Shown: piece by piece, positions 1 to 5,567 of the stretch
Layout of the letters: the number at the start of each line of letters is the position of its first letter
How positions within the stretch are numbered: the first letter of the stretch is position 1
From: Prevotella sp. CAG:1320
GTDB taxonomy: Bacteria > Bacteroidota > Bacteroidia > Bacteroidales > Bacteroidaceae
Length of the DNA: 8,331 nucleotides
Direction: 5' to 3'
NCBI GenBank assembly: GCA_000435635.1
Contig: FR882117.1
Coordinates: 1-8,331 of the forward strand
Program-made: the position numbers and the translations under genes
Notes under the pieces: model-generated
The model's input: only the letters and a program-made list of their open reading frames with translations
The model's database searches: none
What the model was told of the DNA's origin: nothing

Positions 1-25
1 GAGAGAGAGAGAGAGAGAGAGAGAG
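1..25. repeat. (GA)n dinucleotide tract at window edge
   Basis: Twelve GA units plus one G run from the first base of the window, so the full length is unknown. The tract lies just beyond the terminator hairpin at 37-58 and is not inside any recognisable gene. Tracts like this can change length by slippage, and they can also mark a contig end; the sequence does not say which applies here. Confidence 0.9.
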
Positions 26-26
26 T

Positions 27-68
27 ATAAAAATTCCCCGAATACACAAATATTCAGGCCACTTTTTT
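27..68. terminator. Two-way intrinsic terminator hairpin
   Basis: An 8-bp stem pairs 37-44 with 51-58 (one G-T wobble when read on the minus strand) around a 6-nt loop. Reading leftwards, the stem is followed by five T (29-33 on the plus strand are A). Reading rightwards, six T follow at 63-68. It could therefore end a leftward transcript from the promoter at 239-269 and also a rightward gene lying left of the window. Confidence 0.55.
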
Positions 69-230
69 ACGGGAAAACCAAATGCCAAGGGCACCATAAG
101 GCGAGAGTCCGCCCCCGTGGGGACAGACATTGGCAATGGGCGATGTTTCCACGTGAGATGAGGCATTCTTCTTCTCTGTTTGCGTTTCATACATAGGAAC
201 CCGCCTCCAGGGGGAGAACCTGTTTCCGTT
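29..230 (-). ncRNA. Candidate leftward orphan transcript, possibly with a 46-residue ORF (54-194)
   Basis: A Bacteroides-type promoter at 239-269 and the terminator at 27-58 bracket about 200 nt on the minus strand. Inside is one small ORF, 54-194, starting MYETQTEKKN and ending SRKKVA, whose stop codon lies in the terminator stem. It has no ribosome binding site and no domain I recognise. The RNA would contain small hairpins, for example CCCC-CGT-GGGG (112-122) and an imperfect pairing of 121-130 with 142-149. I have a vague memory of similar stretches recurring between genes in Bacteroidales, so this may be a dispersed repeat rather than a gene. Whether it acts as RNA, peptide or neither cannot be told from sequence. 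Confidence 0.35.
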
Positions 231-238
231 TTCGCCTC

Positions 239-269
239 CAAATATAATCAATTTTAGTGAAACAAGAAA
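239..269 (-). promoter_or_regulatory. Leftward Bacteroides-type promoter
   Basis: On the minus strand TATATTTG (246-239) matches the -7 consensus TAnnTTTG exactly. TTTC (269-266) lies 19 bases upstream, one mismatch from the -33 TTTG. The predicted start is near 230. It points away from clpB, so it serves either the small transcript ending near 29 or a gene beyond the window. Confidence 0.5.
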
Positions 270-340
270 CATATAGAGGAAAGTTTTCGCGCATTTTGTG
301 GATATTTCCCCCACAGGGCGAAGAAAAGGGGTACGCTTTC

Positions 341-371
341 CCTTGCCCCAACAGCCTCGCCCTGGGCAAGG
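341..371. repeat. 8-bp inverted repeat upstream of clpB
   Basis: CCTTGCCC (341-348) and GGGCAAGG (364-371) are perfect reverse complements with a 15-nt loop. No T-run follows on either side, so it does not look like a terminator. It could be a leader structure or a remnant of an intergenic repeat. The rest of 270-385 shows nothing else I can name. Confidence 0.5.
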
Positions 372-385
372 AGATGGCGGAGAAT

Positions 386-426
386 CTGCCAAATTGGCAG
401 TCCCTCCCGCTTTAGCACGCTATTTG
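386..426 (+). promoter_or_regulatory. Palindrome and weak candidate promoter for clpB
   Basis: CTGCCAA (386-392) and TTGGCAG (394-400) form a palindrome with a single central base, typical of a dimeric regulator site. It overlaps TTGG (394-397), which sits 21 bases before GCTATTTG (419-426). Together these resemble a degenerate Bacteroides -33/-7 pair, with two mismatches in the -7 element. The predicted start is near 433. No CIRCE element is present. A stress-linked operator for clpB is plausible, but the regulator is unknown. Confidence 0.35.
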
Positions 427-466
427 AACTTCCACCCCCTGAATACACATTATTAATATATACAGA

Positions 467-472
467 AAGGAG
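467..472 (+). promoter_or_regulatory. Ribosome binding site of clpB
   Basis: AAGGAG lies 6 bases before the ATG at 479, good Shine-Dalgarno spacing. It is notable because the other genes in this window lack one, as is common in Bacteroidetes. It supports the chosen clpB start. Confidence 0.75.
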
Positions 473-478
473 AAAAAC

Positions 479-2989
479 ATGACATTCGACAAATTCACCA
501 TCAAGGCGCAAGAGATTGTGCAAGCCGCTGTCAACAAGGGCCAGTCCCTGGGGCAGCAGACCATAGAGCCTGTCCACCTGCTGGCCGGCGTGATGGACAA
601 GGGCAAGGACATCACGAACTTCCTCTTCCAGAAGCTGGGCGTGAACCCGCAGCGGATAGAGACGCTCGTGGACTCGGAGCTCAACCACCTGCCACGCGTG
701 CAAGGCGGCGAGCCCTACTTCTCCAACGACACCACGCAGGTGCTCAACCGGGCGCAGGACTTCGCCACCCGCATGGGCGACGAGTTCGTCAGCGTGGAGC
801 CCCTGCTGCTGGCGCTGCTCAGCGTGAACTCCACCGCCTCCCGCATACTGAAGGACGCGGGCATCACCGAGAGCGAGCTGCGCAAGGCCATACAGGAGCT
901 GAGGCAGGGGCAGAAGGTGGAGTCGCAGTCGGGCGACGAGAACTTCCAGGCCCTGCGCAAATACGCCAGGAACCTGGTGGAGGACGCACGCCAGGGAAAG
1001 CTGGACCCCGTGATAGGACGTGACGAGGAGATACGCCGCGTGCTGCAGATACTCTCCCGCCGCACCAAGAACAACCCCATCCTCATCGGCGAGCCGGGCA
1101 CCGGCAAGACCGCCATCGTGGAGGGACTGGCGCAGCGCATCGTGAGGGGCGACGTGCCCGAGAACCTGAAGAACAAGCAGCTCTACTCGCTGGACATGGG
1201 CGCCCTCCTGGCGGGCGCCAAGTACAAGGGCGAGTTCGAGGAGCGGCTGAAGGGCGTTGTCCGTGAGGTGACGCAGGCGCAAGGCGAAATCATCCTCTTC
1301 ATCGACGAGATACACACCCTGGTGGGTGCCGGCGGCGGCGAGGGAGCCATGGATGCGGCCAACATCCTGAAGCCTGCCCTGGCCCGCGGCGAGCTGAGGG
1401 CCATCGGAGCCACCACGCTCGACGAGTACCAGAAGTACTTCGAGAAGGACAAGGCCCTGGAGCGACGCTTCCAGACCGTCATGGTGGACGAGCCCGACGA
1501 GCTGTCGGCCATCTCCATACTCCGCGGACTGAAGGAGCGTTACGAGAACCACCACAAGGTGAGGATACAGGACGATGCCTGCATCGCCGCCGTGAAGCTC
1601 TCCGAGCGGTACATCAGCGACCGCTTCCTGCCCGACAAGGCCATAGACCTGATGGATGAGGCCGCCGCCAAGCTCAGGATGGAGCGAGACTCCGTGCCCG
1701 AGGAGCTGGACGAGATAGACCGCAAGCTGAAGCAGCTGGAGATAGAGCGAGAGGCCATCAAGCGGGAGAACGACACCGAGAAGATAGCCCAGCTGGACAA
1801 GGACATCTCCGAGCTGAGAGACCAGGAGAAGACCCTCAGGGCCAAGTGGGAAGGCGAGCGCGAGCTGGTCAACCGCATACAGCAAGACAAGCAGCGCATG
1901 GAAGACTTGCGCTACGAGGCCGAGCGAGCCGAGAGGGAAGGCAACTACGAGCGGGTGGCCGAGATACGTTACTCCAAGCTGAAGCAGCTGGAGGATGACA
2001 TAAAGTCCATACAAACCCAACTGCAATCCACTCAGGGCGGCAACGCCATGGTGAGGGAGGAAGTCACCGCGGACGACATCGCCGAGGTGGTAAGCCGCTG
2101 GACGGGCATACCCGTGAGCCGCATGATGCAAAGCGAGCGCGAGAAGCTGCTCCACCTAGAGGAAGAACTGCACCACCGCGTCATAGGCCAGGAGGAAGCC
2201 ATCACCGCCGTGAGCGACGCCGTGCGCCGCAGCAGGGCCGGGCTGCAAGACCCCAAGCGGCCTATCGCCTCGTTCATCTTCCTGGGCACCACGGGCGTGG
2301 GCAAGACGGAGCTGGCCAAGGCCCTGGCGGAGTACCTGTTCAACGACGAGTCCATGATGACCCGCATAGACATGAGCGAGTACCAAGACAAGTTCAGCAC
2401 CACCCGACTGATAGGCGCGCCTCCCGGATACGTGGGCTATGATGAGGGCGGCCAGCTGACCGAGGCCGTGAGGAGGAAGCCTTACTCCGTCGTGCTCTTC
2501 GACGAGATAGAGAAGGCGCACCCCGACGTGTTCAACACCTTGCTGCAAGTGCTGGACGACGGACGGCTCACCGACAACAAGGGCCGCACGGTCAACTTCA
2601 AGAACACCATCATCATCATGACCTCCAACGCTTCCATGGACATGCTGAAGCATACGTTCCGTCCAGAGTTCCTCAACCGCGTGGACGACATCATCACCTT
2701 CAAGCAGCTCACCCGCGAGGAGATAGCGCAGGTAGTGGAATTGCAGATGAACCGCGTCAAGGACATGCTGCAACCGCAAGGCTTCGAGTTGCGCTGGACT
2801 CCCGCCGCCATAGAGTTCCTGGCCGAGCGGGGCTACGACCCCAACTTCGGTGCCCGTCCCGTCAAGCGGGCCATACAGGACTACGTGCTCAACGACTTGA
2901 GCAAGAAGCTGCTCAACGATGAGGTCTCCCGCGAGCGACCCATCACCATTGACCGACTGGGCGAGCAACTCACCTTCCGCAACGAGTAA
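479..2989 (+). CDS. clpB: ClpB/Hsp104-type AAA+ protein disaggregase
   Basis: Cytosolic hexameric ATPase that, with DnaK, pulls polypeptides out of stress-induced aggregates. It has 836 residues. The N-domain spans about 1-145. The first AAA+ domain has Walker A GEPGTGKT (204-211), Walker B D276-E277 and arginine finger ALERRF near 326-331. The coiled-coil middle domain (about 398-525) separates ClpB from ClpA/Clp[12 protein letters not shown] leads into the second AAA+ domain, with Walker A GTTGVGKT (603-610), Walker B D675-E676, sensor-1 TSN (715-717), FRPEFLNR (727-734) and sensor-2 GAR (791-793). Only 9 residues lie between TSN and FRPEF; I recall about 29 in E. coli and 36 in Bacteroides, and this gap accounts for the short total length (family about 857-862). 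All catalytic motifs are intact, so the protein is probably active. It appears monocistronic, with a palindrome upstream and a strong terminator downstream. Confidence 0.97.
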   Translation: MTFDKFTIKAQEIVQAAVNKGQSLGQQTIEPVHLLAGVMDKGKDITNFLFQKLGVNPQRIETLVDSELNHLPRVQGGEPYFSNDTTQVLNRAQDFATRMGDEFVSVEPLLLALLSVNSTASRILKDAGITESELRKAIQELRQGQKVESQSGDENFQALRKYARNLVEDARQGKLDPVIGRDEEIRRVLQILSRRTKNNPILIGEPGTGKTAIVEGLAQRIVRGDVPENLKNKQLYSLDMGALLAGAKYKGEFEERLKGVVREVTQAQGEIILFIDEIHTLVGAGGGEGAMDAANILKPALARGELRAIGATTLDEYQKYFEKDKALERRFQTVMVDEPDELSAISILRGLKERYENHHKVRIQDDACIAAVKLSERYISDRFLPDKAIDLMDEAAAKLRMERDSVPEELDEIDRKLKQLEIEREAIKRENDTEKIAQLDKDISELRDQEKTLRAKWEGERELVNRIQQDKQRMEDLRYEAERAEREGNYERVAEIRYSKLKQLEDDIKSIQTQLQSTQGGNAMVREEVTADDIAEVVSRWTGIPVSRMMQSEREKLLHLEEELHHRVIGQEEAITAVSDAVRRSRAGLQDPKRPIASFIFLGTTGVGKTELAKALAEYLFNDESMMTRIDMSEYQDKFSTTRLIGAPPGYVGYDEGGQLTEAVRRKPYSVVLFDEIEKAHPDVFNTLLQVLDDGRLTDNKGRTVNFKNTIIIMTSNASMDMLKHTFRPEFLNRVDDIITFKQLTREEIAQVVELQMNRVKDMLQPQGFELRWTPAAIEFLAERGYDPNFGARPVKRAIQDYVLNDLSKKLLNDEVSRERPITIDRLGEQLTFRNE

Positions 2990-2995
2990 CATTCC

Positions 2996-3020
2996 CCTTC
3001 CCCGCCCCGCGGGGAGAAGG
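2996..3020 (+). other. GC-rich hairpin just after clpB
   Basis: CCTTC (2996-3000) can pair with GAAGG (3016-3020), extended inward by C/G pairing across the perfect palindrome CCCCGCGGGG (3005-3014). It starts 7 bases after the clpB stop and has no T-run. It may protect the 3' end of the mRNA or assist the terminator that follows. Confidence 0.4.
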
Positions 3021-3034
3021 ACACTACCATAGGC

Positions 3035-3076
3035 AAAGCGCCTGGCGATTCGAATCAATCGCCAGGCGCTTTCTTT
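3035..3076. terminator. Terminator between convergent clpB and GH97 genes
   Basis: A perfect 16-bp stem pairs 3035-3050 with 3057-3072 around the 6-nt loop CGAATC. On the plus strand the stem runs into TTTCTTTG. On the minus strand it ends in TTT from the stem itself. It lies between the clpB stop and the GH97 stop, so it probably ends both transcripts, more efficiently for clpB. Confidence 0.9.
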
Positions 3077-3100
3077 GTCTCATGCCGTAAGGGGGATGGC

Positions 3101-5053
3101 TTACTGGTGTATGTAGACACCACCCTGTGACTGCATGGTCACCTTCAGCTTGCCGTCCTTGCCCACTTTCACCTTCTTGAAGGTAGGCTCACCTTTCTTG
3201 TCGTCTCCCACGAGGCTCACCTCCTGGCCAGCCAGCATAGGCAATTGCAACTTCAGCGTGAGGGCTTCCTCGGTGGCGTTGATGCCGCCCACGTACCACT
3301 TGCCCGTCTCGGCGCACTTGCGGGCTATCACGGTATACTTACCGGGGTAACCGTCTATGAAGCTCGTCTCGCTCCATACGGTAGGCAAGGCCTTCAGCTC
3401 TGCCTTCATCTCCTCGCTCTGCACCTCCAAGGCGTTGGGCGTGAGAGCTACGCAGTTCACGCTACACTGGTTGGTAATGGCGGTGGCCAACTCAAAGGCA
3501 TCGGTGGTGTAGCGGCGATGGCGGCTCTTGTTGTCCTTGCTCAGGAAGCGGTTCATGATGACACCACCCCAGTCAAAGCTGCCCACTACGTTGCGGGTAT
3601 AGGGATACATGTTCATCTCGAAGCCCTCCTTCTTGGCGTGATACTCGCTGAAGAACACGTTCTCGCTGGCCAAGGCGGCTTCGCTGCCTACGTAGTTGGG
3701 ATACATGCGCTCCCATCCCCTGGGCAGGGTGCAACCATGGAAGATTACCTGTATGCCGTAGTCGTTGGCGTCGCTCAAGATGTCCTCATAGAGCTTCATG
3801 GTCTCCTGCTTGTCGCCGCCGAAGAAGTCCACCTTGATACCCTTCACGCCGACGCGCTTCATCCAGGCCATTGCTTTCTTGCGCTCTATGGTGTTGCCCA
3901 TGATGCCGCGGGGGCCTTGGGGAGCGTCATTCGCGTGGCCGTTGGAGTTATACCACAACAGCAGTGACACGCCCTTGCCCTTGGCATACTGGGCTAATTG
4001 CTCTATGCGGTCATAGCCTATCTGGGTGTCCCACAACGCGTCCACCAAGATATACTCATAGCCCATCTCAGCGGCCACGTCGATAAACTTCACCTGGTCT
4101 TCATAGATGGTGGAGCCGTCTTGCCATATCAGCCAGCTCCAAGTATAGCGACCGGGCTCATAAACCTGGGACGCCTCATAAAGAGGTTCTACCACGTCGT
4201 ATTGTATAGTGGTCTCCACGACGGGCTTCAGGGTCTTGCCCAACGCGATGGTGCGCCAAGGCGTGTCGAAAGGCACGGGCACGGAGGCCGTCACGGGGCC
4301 GTAGCCGTTATTCTCTCCCTCTTGCGGGAAGTTGACGGTGTAACCCTTGCCCTCCTCGTAGTCTGTCAAGCGGCAACCGGGATAGTTGCTGTTGGTGCCC
4401 GTCTCTGATACCAACACCCATCCATCGGCTCCCACCTTGAACAGGCAGGGGAAGGTATAGCCCTGTCCGAAGGCGGACTTCTGCTTCAAAGGCTGGTCTG
4501 CATGATACTCCTCCTCATAAGAGGGCTTGGTGCGCTCAAAGCCCACCATGGGCACGCTTTGGGGGGTGAGGAAGGTAGTGGTGTACTCCGGGAAATTGAA
4601 GGCACTCGCCTCGCTGTAGATGATGGCGGTCTTGGGATTGTTGCGCTTAGGGCGCACCAAGGTATAGCGATAAGCCACGGCGTTGTCAGACACGTGGAAG
4701 ACCACCTTCATGGTGTCCGTCTTGGCGTTGGTGAACGCCACGGTCAGTTCCTTTGCCTTATGCGCCACCTTGGCCATCTTGCTGCGGCTGAGCTCGTAGT
4801 TCACGTCCACATTCTTTTCGCTTGCGTTCGCCAAGGTCAACTCCTTGGTGAAGTCTCCATAGCTGGTGTTAAGTCCAAGGGCTGAACGGGTGAGCATGGG
4901 TTTCCCGTCGTAGTCAACGGTATAAAAAGCCTGTCCGTTCTCCGCGGAAACACTTACCGCCACCTTACCGTCGGGCGAGGTGACAGTCTTGGTATCGGCA
5001 GCCACGGAAAGTGCCGATAAAGCCATAAGGCCAGTAAACAATACTTTTATCAT
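3101..5053 (-). CDS. Secreted GH97 glycoside hydrolase, retaining alpha-galactosidase type
   Basis: Predicted periplasmic exo-glycosidase of 650 residues. A signal peptide (start MIKVLFTGLM, cleavage near SVA-AD, no lipobox Cys) precedes a beta-sandwich domain (about 25-270), a (beta/alpha)8 barrel (about 290-540; TWSW 304-307) and a C-terminal beta domain. In GIKVDFFGG, D409 fits the nucleophile of the retaining GH97 enzyme BT1871 (D415 as I recall), and E464 fits its acid/base E470 with the same 55-residue spacing. SusB-like inverting enzymes have KTGY and HE at the matching places; here they are KVDF and H439-G440. Length also fits BT1871 (about 662) rather than SusB (738). Beta-L-arabinopyranosidase is an alternative activity. 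The start at 5053 was chosen over an in-frame ATG 40 codons upstream because that would translate through the promoter and leave the signal peptide internal. No susC/susD neighbours are visible. Confidence 0.9.
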   Translation of the reverse strand: MIKVLFTGLMALSALSVAADTKTVTSPDGKVAVSVSAENGQAFYTVDYDGKPMLTRSALGLNTSYGDFTKELTLANASEKNVDVNYELSRSKMAKVAHKAKELTVAFTNAKTDTMKVVFHVSDNAVAYRYTLVRPKRNNPKTAIIYSEASAFNFPEYTTTFLTPQSVPMVGFERTKPSYEEEYHADQPLKQKSAFGQGYTFPCLFKVGADGWVLVSETGTNSNYPGCRLTDYEEGKGYTVNFPQEGENNGYGPVTASVPVPFDTPWRTIALGKTLKPVVETTIQYDVVEPLYEASQVYEPGRYTWSWLIWQDGSTIYEDQVKFIDVAAEMGYEYILVDALWDTQIGYDRIEQLAQYAKGKGVSLLLWYNSNGHANDAPQGPRGIMGNTIERKKAMAWMKRVGVKGIKVDFFGGDKQETMKLYEDILSDANDYGIQVIFHGCTLPRGWERMYPNYVGSEAALASENVFFSEYHAKKEGFEMNMYPYTRNVVGSFDWGGVIMNRFLSKDNKSRHRRYTTDAFELATAITNQCSVNCVALTPNALEVQSEEMKAELKALPTVWSETSFIDGYPGKYTVIARKCAETGKWYVGGINATEEALTLKLQLPMLAGQEVSLVGDDKKGEPTFKKVKVGKDGKLKVTMQSQGGVYIHQ

Positions 5054-5080
5054 GTGATACAGATTTAAGTTAATTAGTGG

Positions 5081-5111
5081 CAAAGTTACACAAAATATCC
5101 CGCTTGCCAAA
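5081..5111 (-). promoter_or_regulatory. Consensus promoter of the GH97 gene
   Basis: On the minus strand TTTG (5111-5108), 19 bases, then TAACTTTG (5088-5081) matches the Bacteroides sigma-ABfr consensus exactly. Transcription should start near 5075, leaving a leader of about 20 nt. The site rules out the longer in-frame start for the GH97 protein. Confidence 0.85.
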
Positions 5112-5212
5112 ATCTTTCTCCCATTTCTCTCCCTTTCTGATACGGGACATAAAGAAAATGCGCTTTTCCGCAAACGTTTTCGTAAGTTTTTCGCATAAAA
5201 CGACCCCGATTT

Positions 5213-5243
5213 TTTGACTTAAATCAATTATATCGTATATTTG
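5213..5243 (+). promoter_or_regulatory. Consensus rightward promoter of an orphan RNA
   Basis: TTTG (5213-5216), 19 bases, then TATATTTG (5236-5243) is an exact match to the Bacteroides -33/-7 consensus. The predicted start is near 5250. No plus-strand gene follows before the end of the window; a terminator follows about 75-110 bases downstream. Confidence 0.8.
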
Positions 5244-5249
5244 CATCAT

Positions 5250-5362
5250 CAATCACGCACAGATTTTCAAGAAACAAAAATCATAACTACATAAATAACA
5301 ACTGCTGAAACATTCAAAATCGAGGGAAGCTTCGACGTGAGTCAAAGCTTCCTTTTCTGTTT
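5250..5362 (+). ncRNA. Predicted small RNA of about 110 nt
   Basis: The segment lies between an exact consensus promoter and an intrinsic terminator. It has no ATG and no open frame of useful length. Its 5' part (about 5250-5320) is A-rich and looks unstructured, which would suit base pairing with target mRNAs; the 3' part is the terminator hairpin. It is divergent from the GH97 gene, about 175 bases from that gene's predicted start site, and faces the TPR operon tail-to-tail. It matches no RNA family I recognise (not tmRNA, 6S or a known riboswitch). The start site is estimated from the -7 element and could be off by several bases. Confidence 0.55.
5325..5362 (+). terminator. Intrinsic terminator of the predicted small RNA
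   Basis: GGAAGCTT (5325-5332) pairs with AAGCTTCC (5345-5352). After one C-A mismatch the stem continues with GAC (5334-5336) and GTC (5341-5343) around a GTGA loop. TTTTCTGTTT follows on the plus strand. On the minus strand no T-run follows the stem directly, so it favours rightward termination. Positions 5363-5448, after it, show nothing I can name. Confidence 0.85.
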
Positions 5363-5448
5363 ATAAGGTATTAAAAGTCGCTATCATCCGCAAGCGGGAG
5401 ACCTCTTCGACTCTTTCCCCCATGCGGTTATGAAATCTTCCCTGCTGG

Positions 5449-5558
5449 AAAACAAGTTAAATTGCTCTCGAAAACAACTTATTTCACAAATGAAAACAAC
5501 TTGTTTTGCCGAGCAAAACAAGTTAAATTGCCAGGCAAAACAAGTTGTTTTGAAATCG
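5449..5558. repeat. Five tandem 22-bp units with AAAACAA(G/C)TT heads
   Basis: AAAACAA followed by G or C and TT begins at 5449, 5471, 5493, 5515 and 5537, exactly 22 bases apart each time. The next 6 bases of each unit are one of a few AT-rich words (AAATTG twice, GTTTTG twice, ATTTCA once). The last 6 bases vary freely (CTCTCG, CAAATG, CCGAGC, CCAGGC, AAATCG). Units 1 and 4 share their first 17 bases. A second AT word falls 11 bases after each head, so A/T tracts recur about every helical turn, a pattern expected to bend DNA. The array ends 9 bases before the stop codon of the TPR gene. Confidence 0.9.
5493..5551. repeat. 18-bp perfect inverted repeat inside the array
   Basis: The 18 bases at 5493-5510 are the exact reverse complement of 5534-5551, with 23 bases between. 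Each arm also holds a near-palindrome of its own (AAAACAA/TTGTTTT around one base). In the mRNA of the leftward TPR operon this would fold into a long hairpin beginning 17 bases past the stop codon, and it may serve as that operon's terminator or 3'-end stabiliser, although no clean T-run follows. Confidence 0.85.
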
Positions 5559-5567
5559 AGCGGGATT

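Noticed and set aside
395..410. Sigma-54-like TTGGCAG...GC upstream of clpB
   Set aside because: The GG and GC are 11 bases apart instead of the required 10, and the -12 TTGC is not present.
412..420. TTAGCACGC resembling the left half of a CIRCE (HrcA) element upstream of clpB
   Set aside because: The matching right half GAGTGCTAA is absent 9 bases downstream.
254..2155. Long minus-strand open frame (633 codons) opposite clpB, with another at 2156-3058
   Set aside because: It is the complement of the strongly biased clpB codons; the translation is repetitive Leu/Val/His/Gly-rich and resembles no family. clpB on the plus strand is certain.
3245..3967. Plus-strand open frames opposite the GH97, TPR and def genes (also 5883-6719, 6720-7283 and 7609-8145)
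   Set aside because: Each is a mirror of a well-supported minus-strand gene and has low-complexity Leu/Val/His-rich content with no motifs.
5054..5173. Forty extra codons at the N-terminus of the GH97 protein
   Set aside because: They would run through the exact consensus promoter at 5081-5111 and put a good signal peptide in the interior.
5449..5558. CRISPR-like reading of the regularly spaced repeats
   Set aside because: The unit is only 22 bases, with a 10-base conserved head and a partly conserved middle; there are no 30-base spacers, no full-length constant repeat and no cas genes in view.
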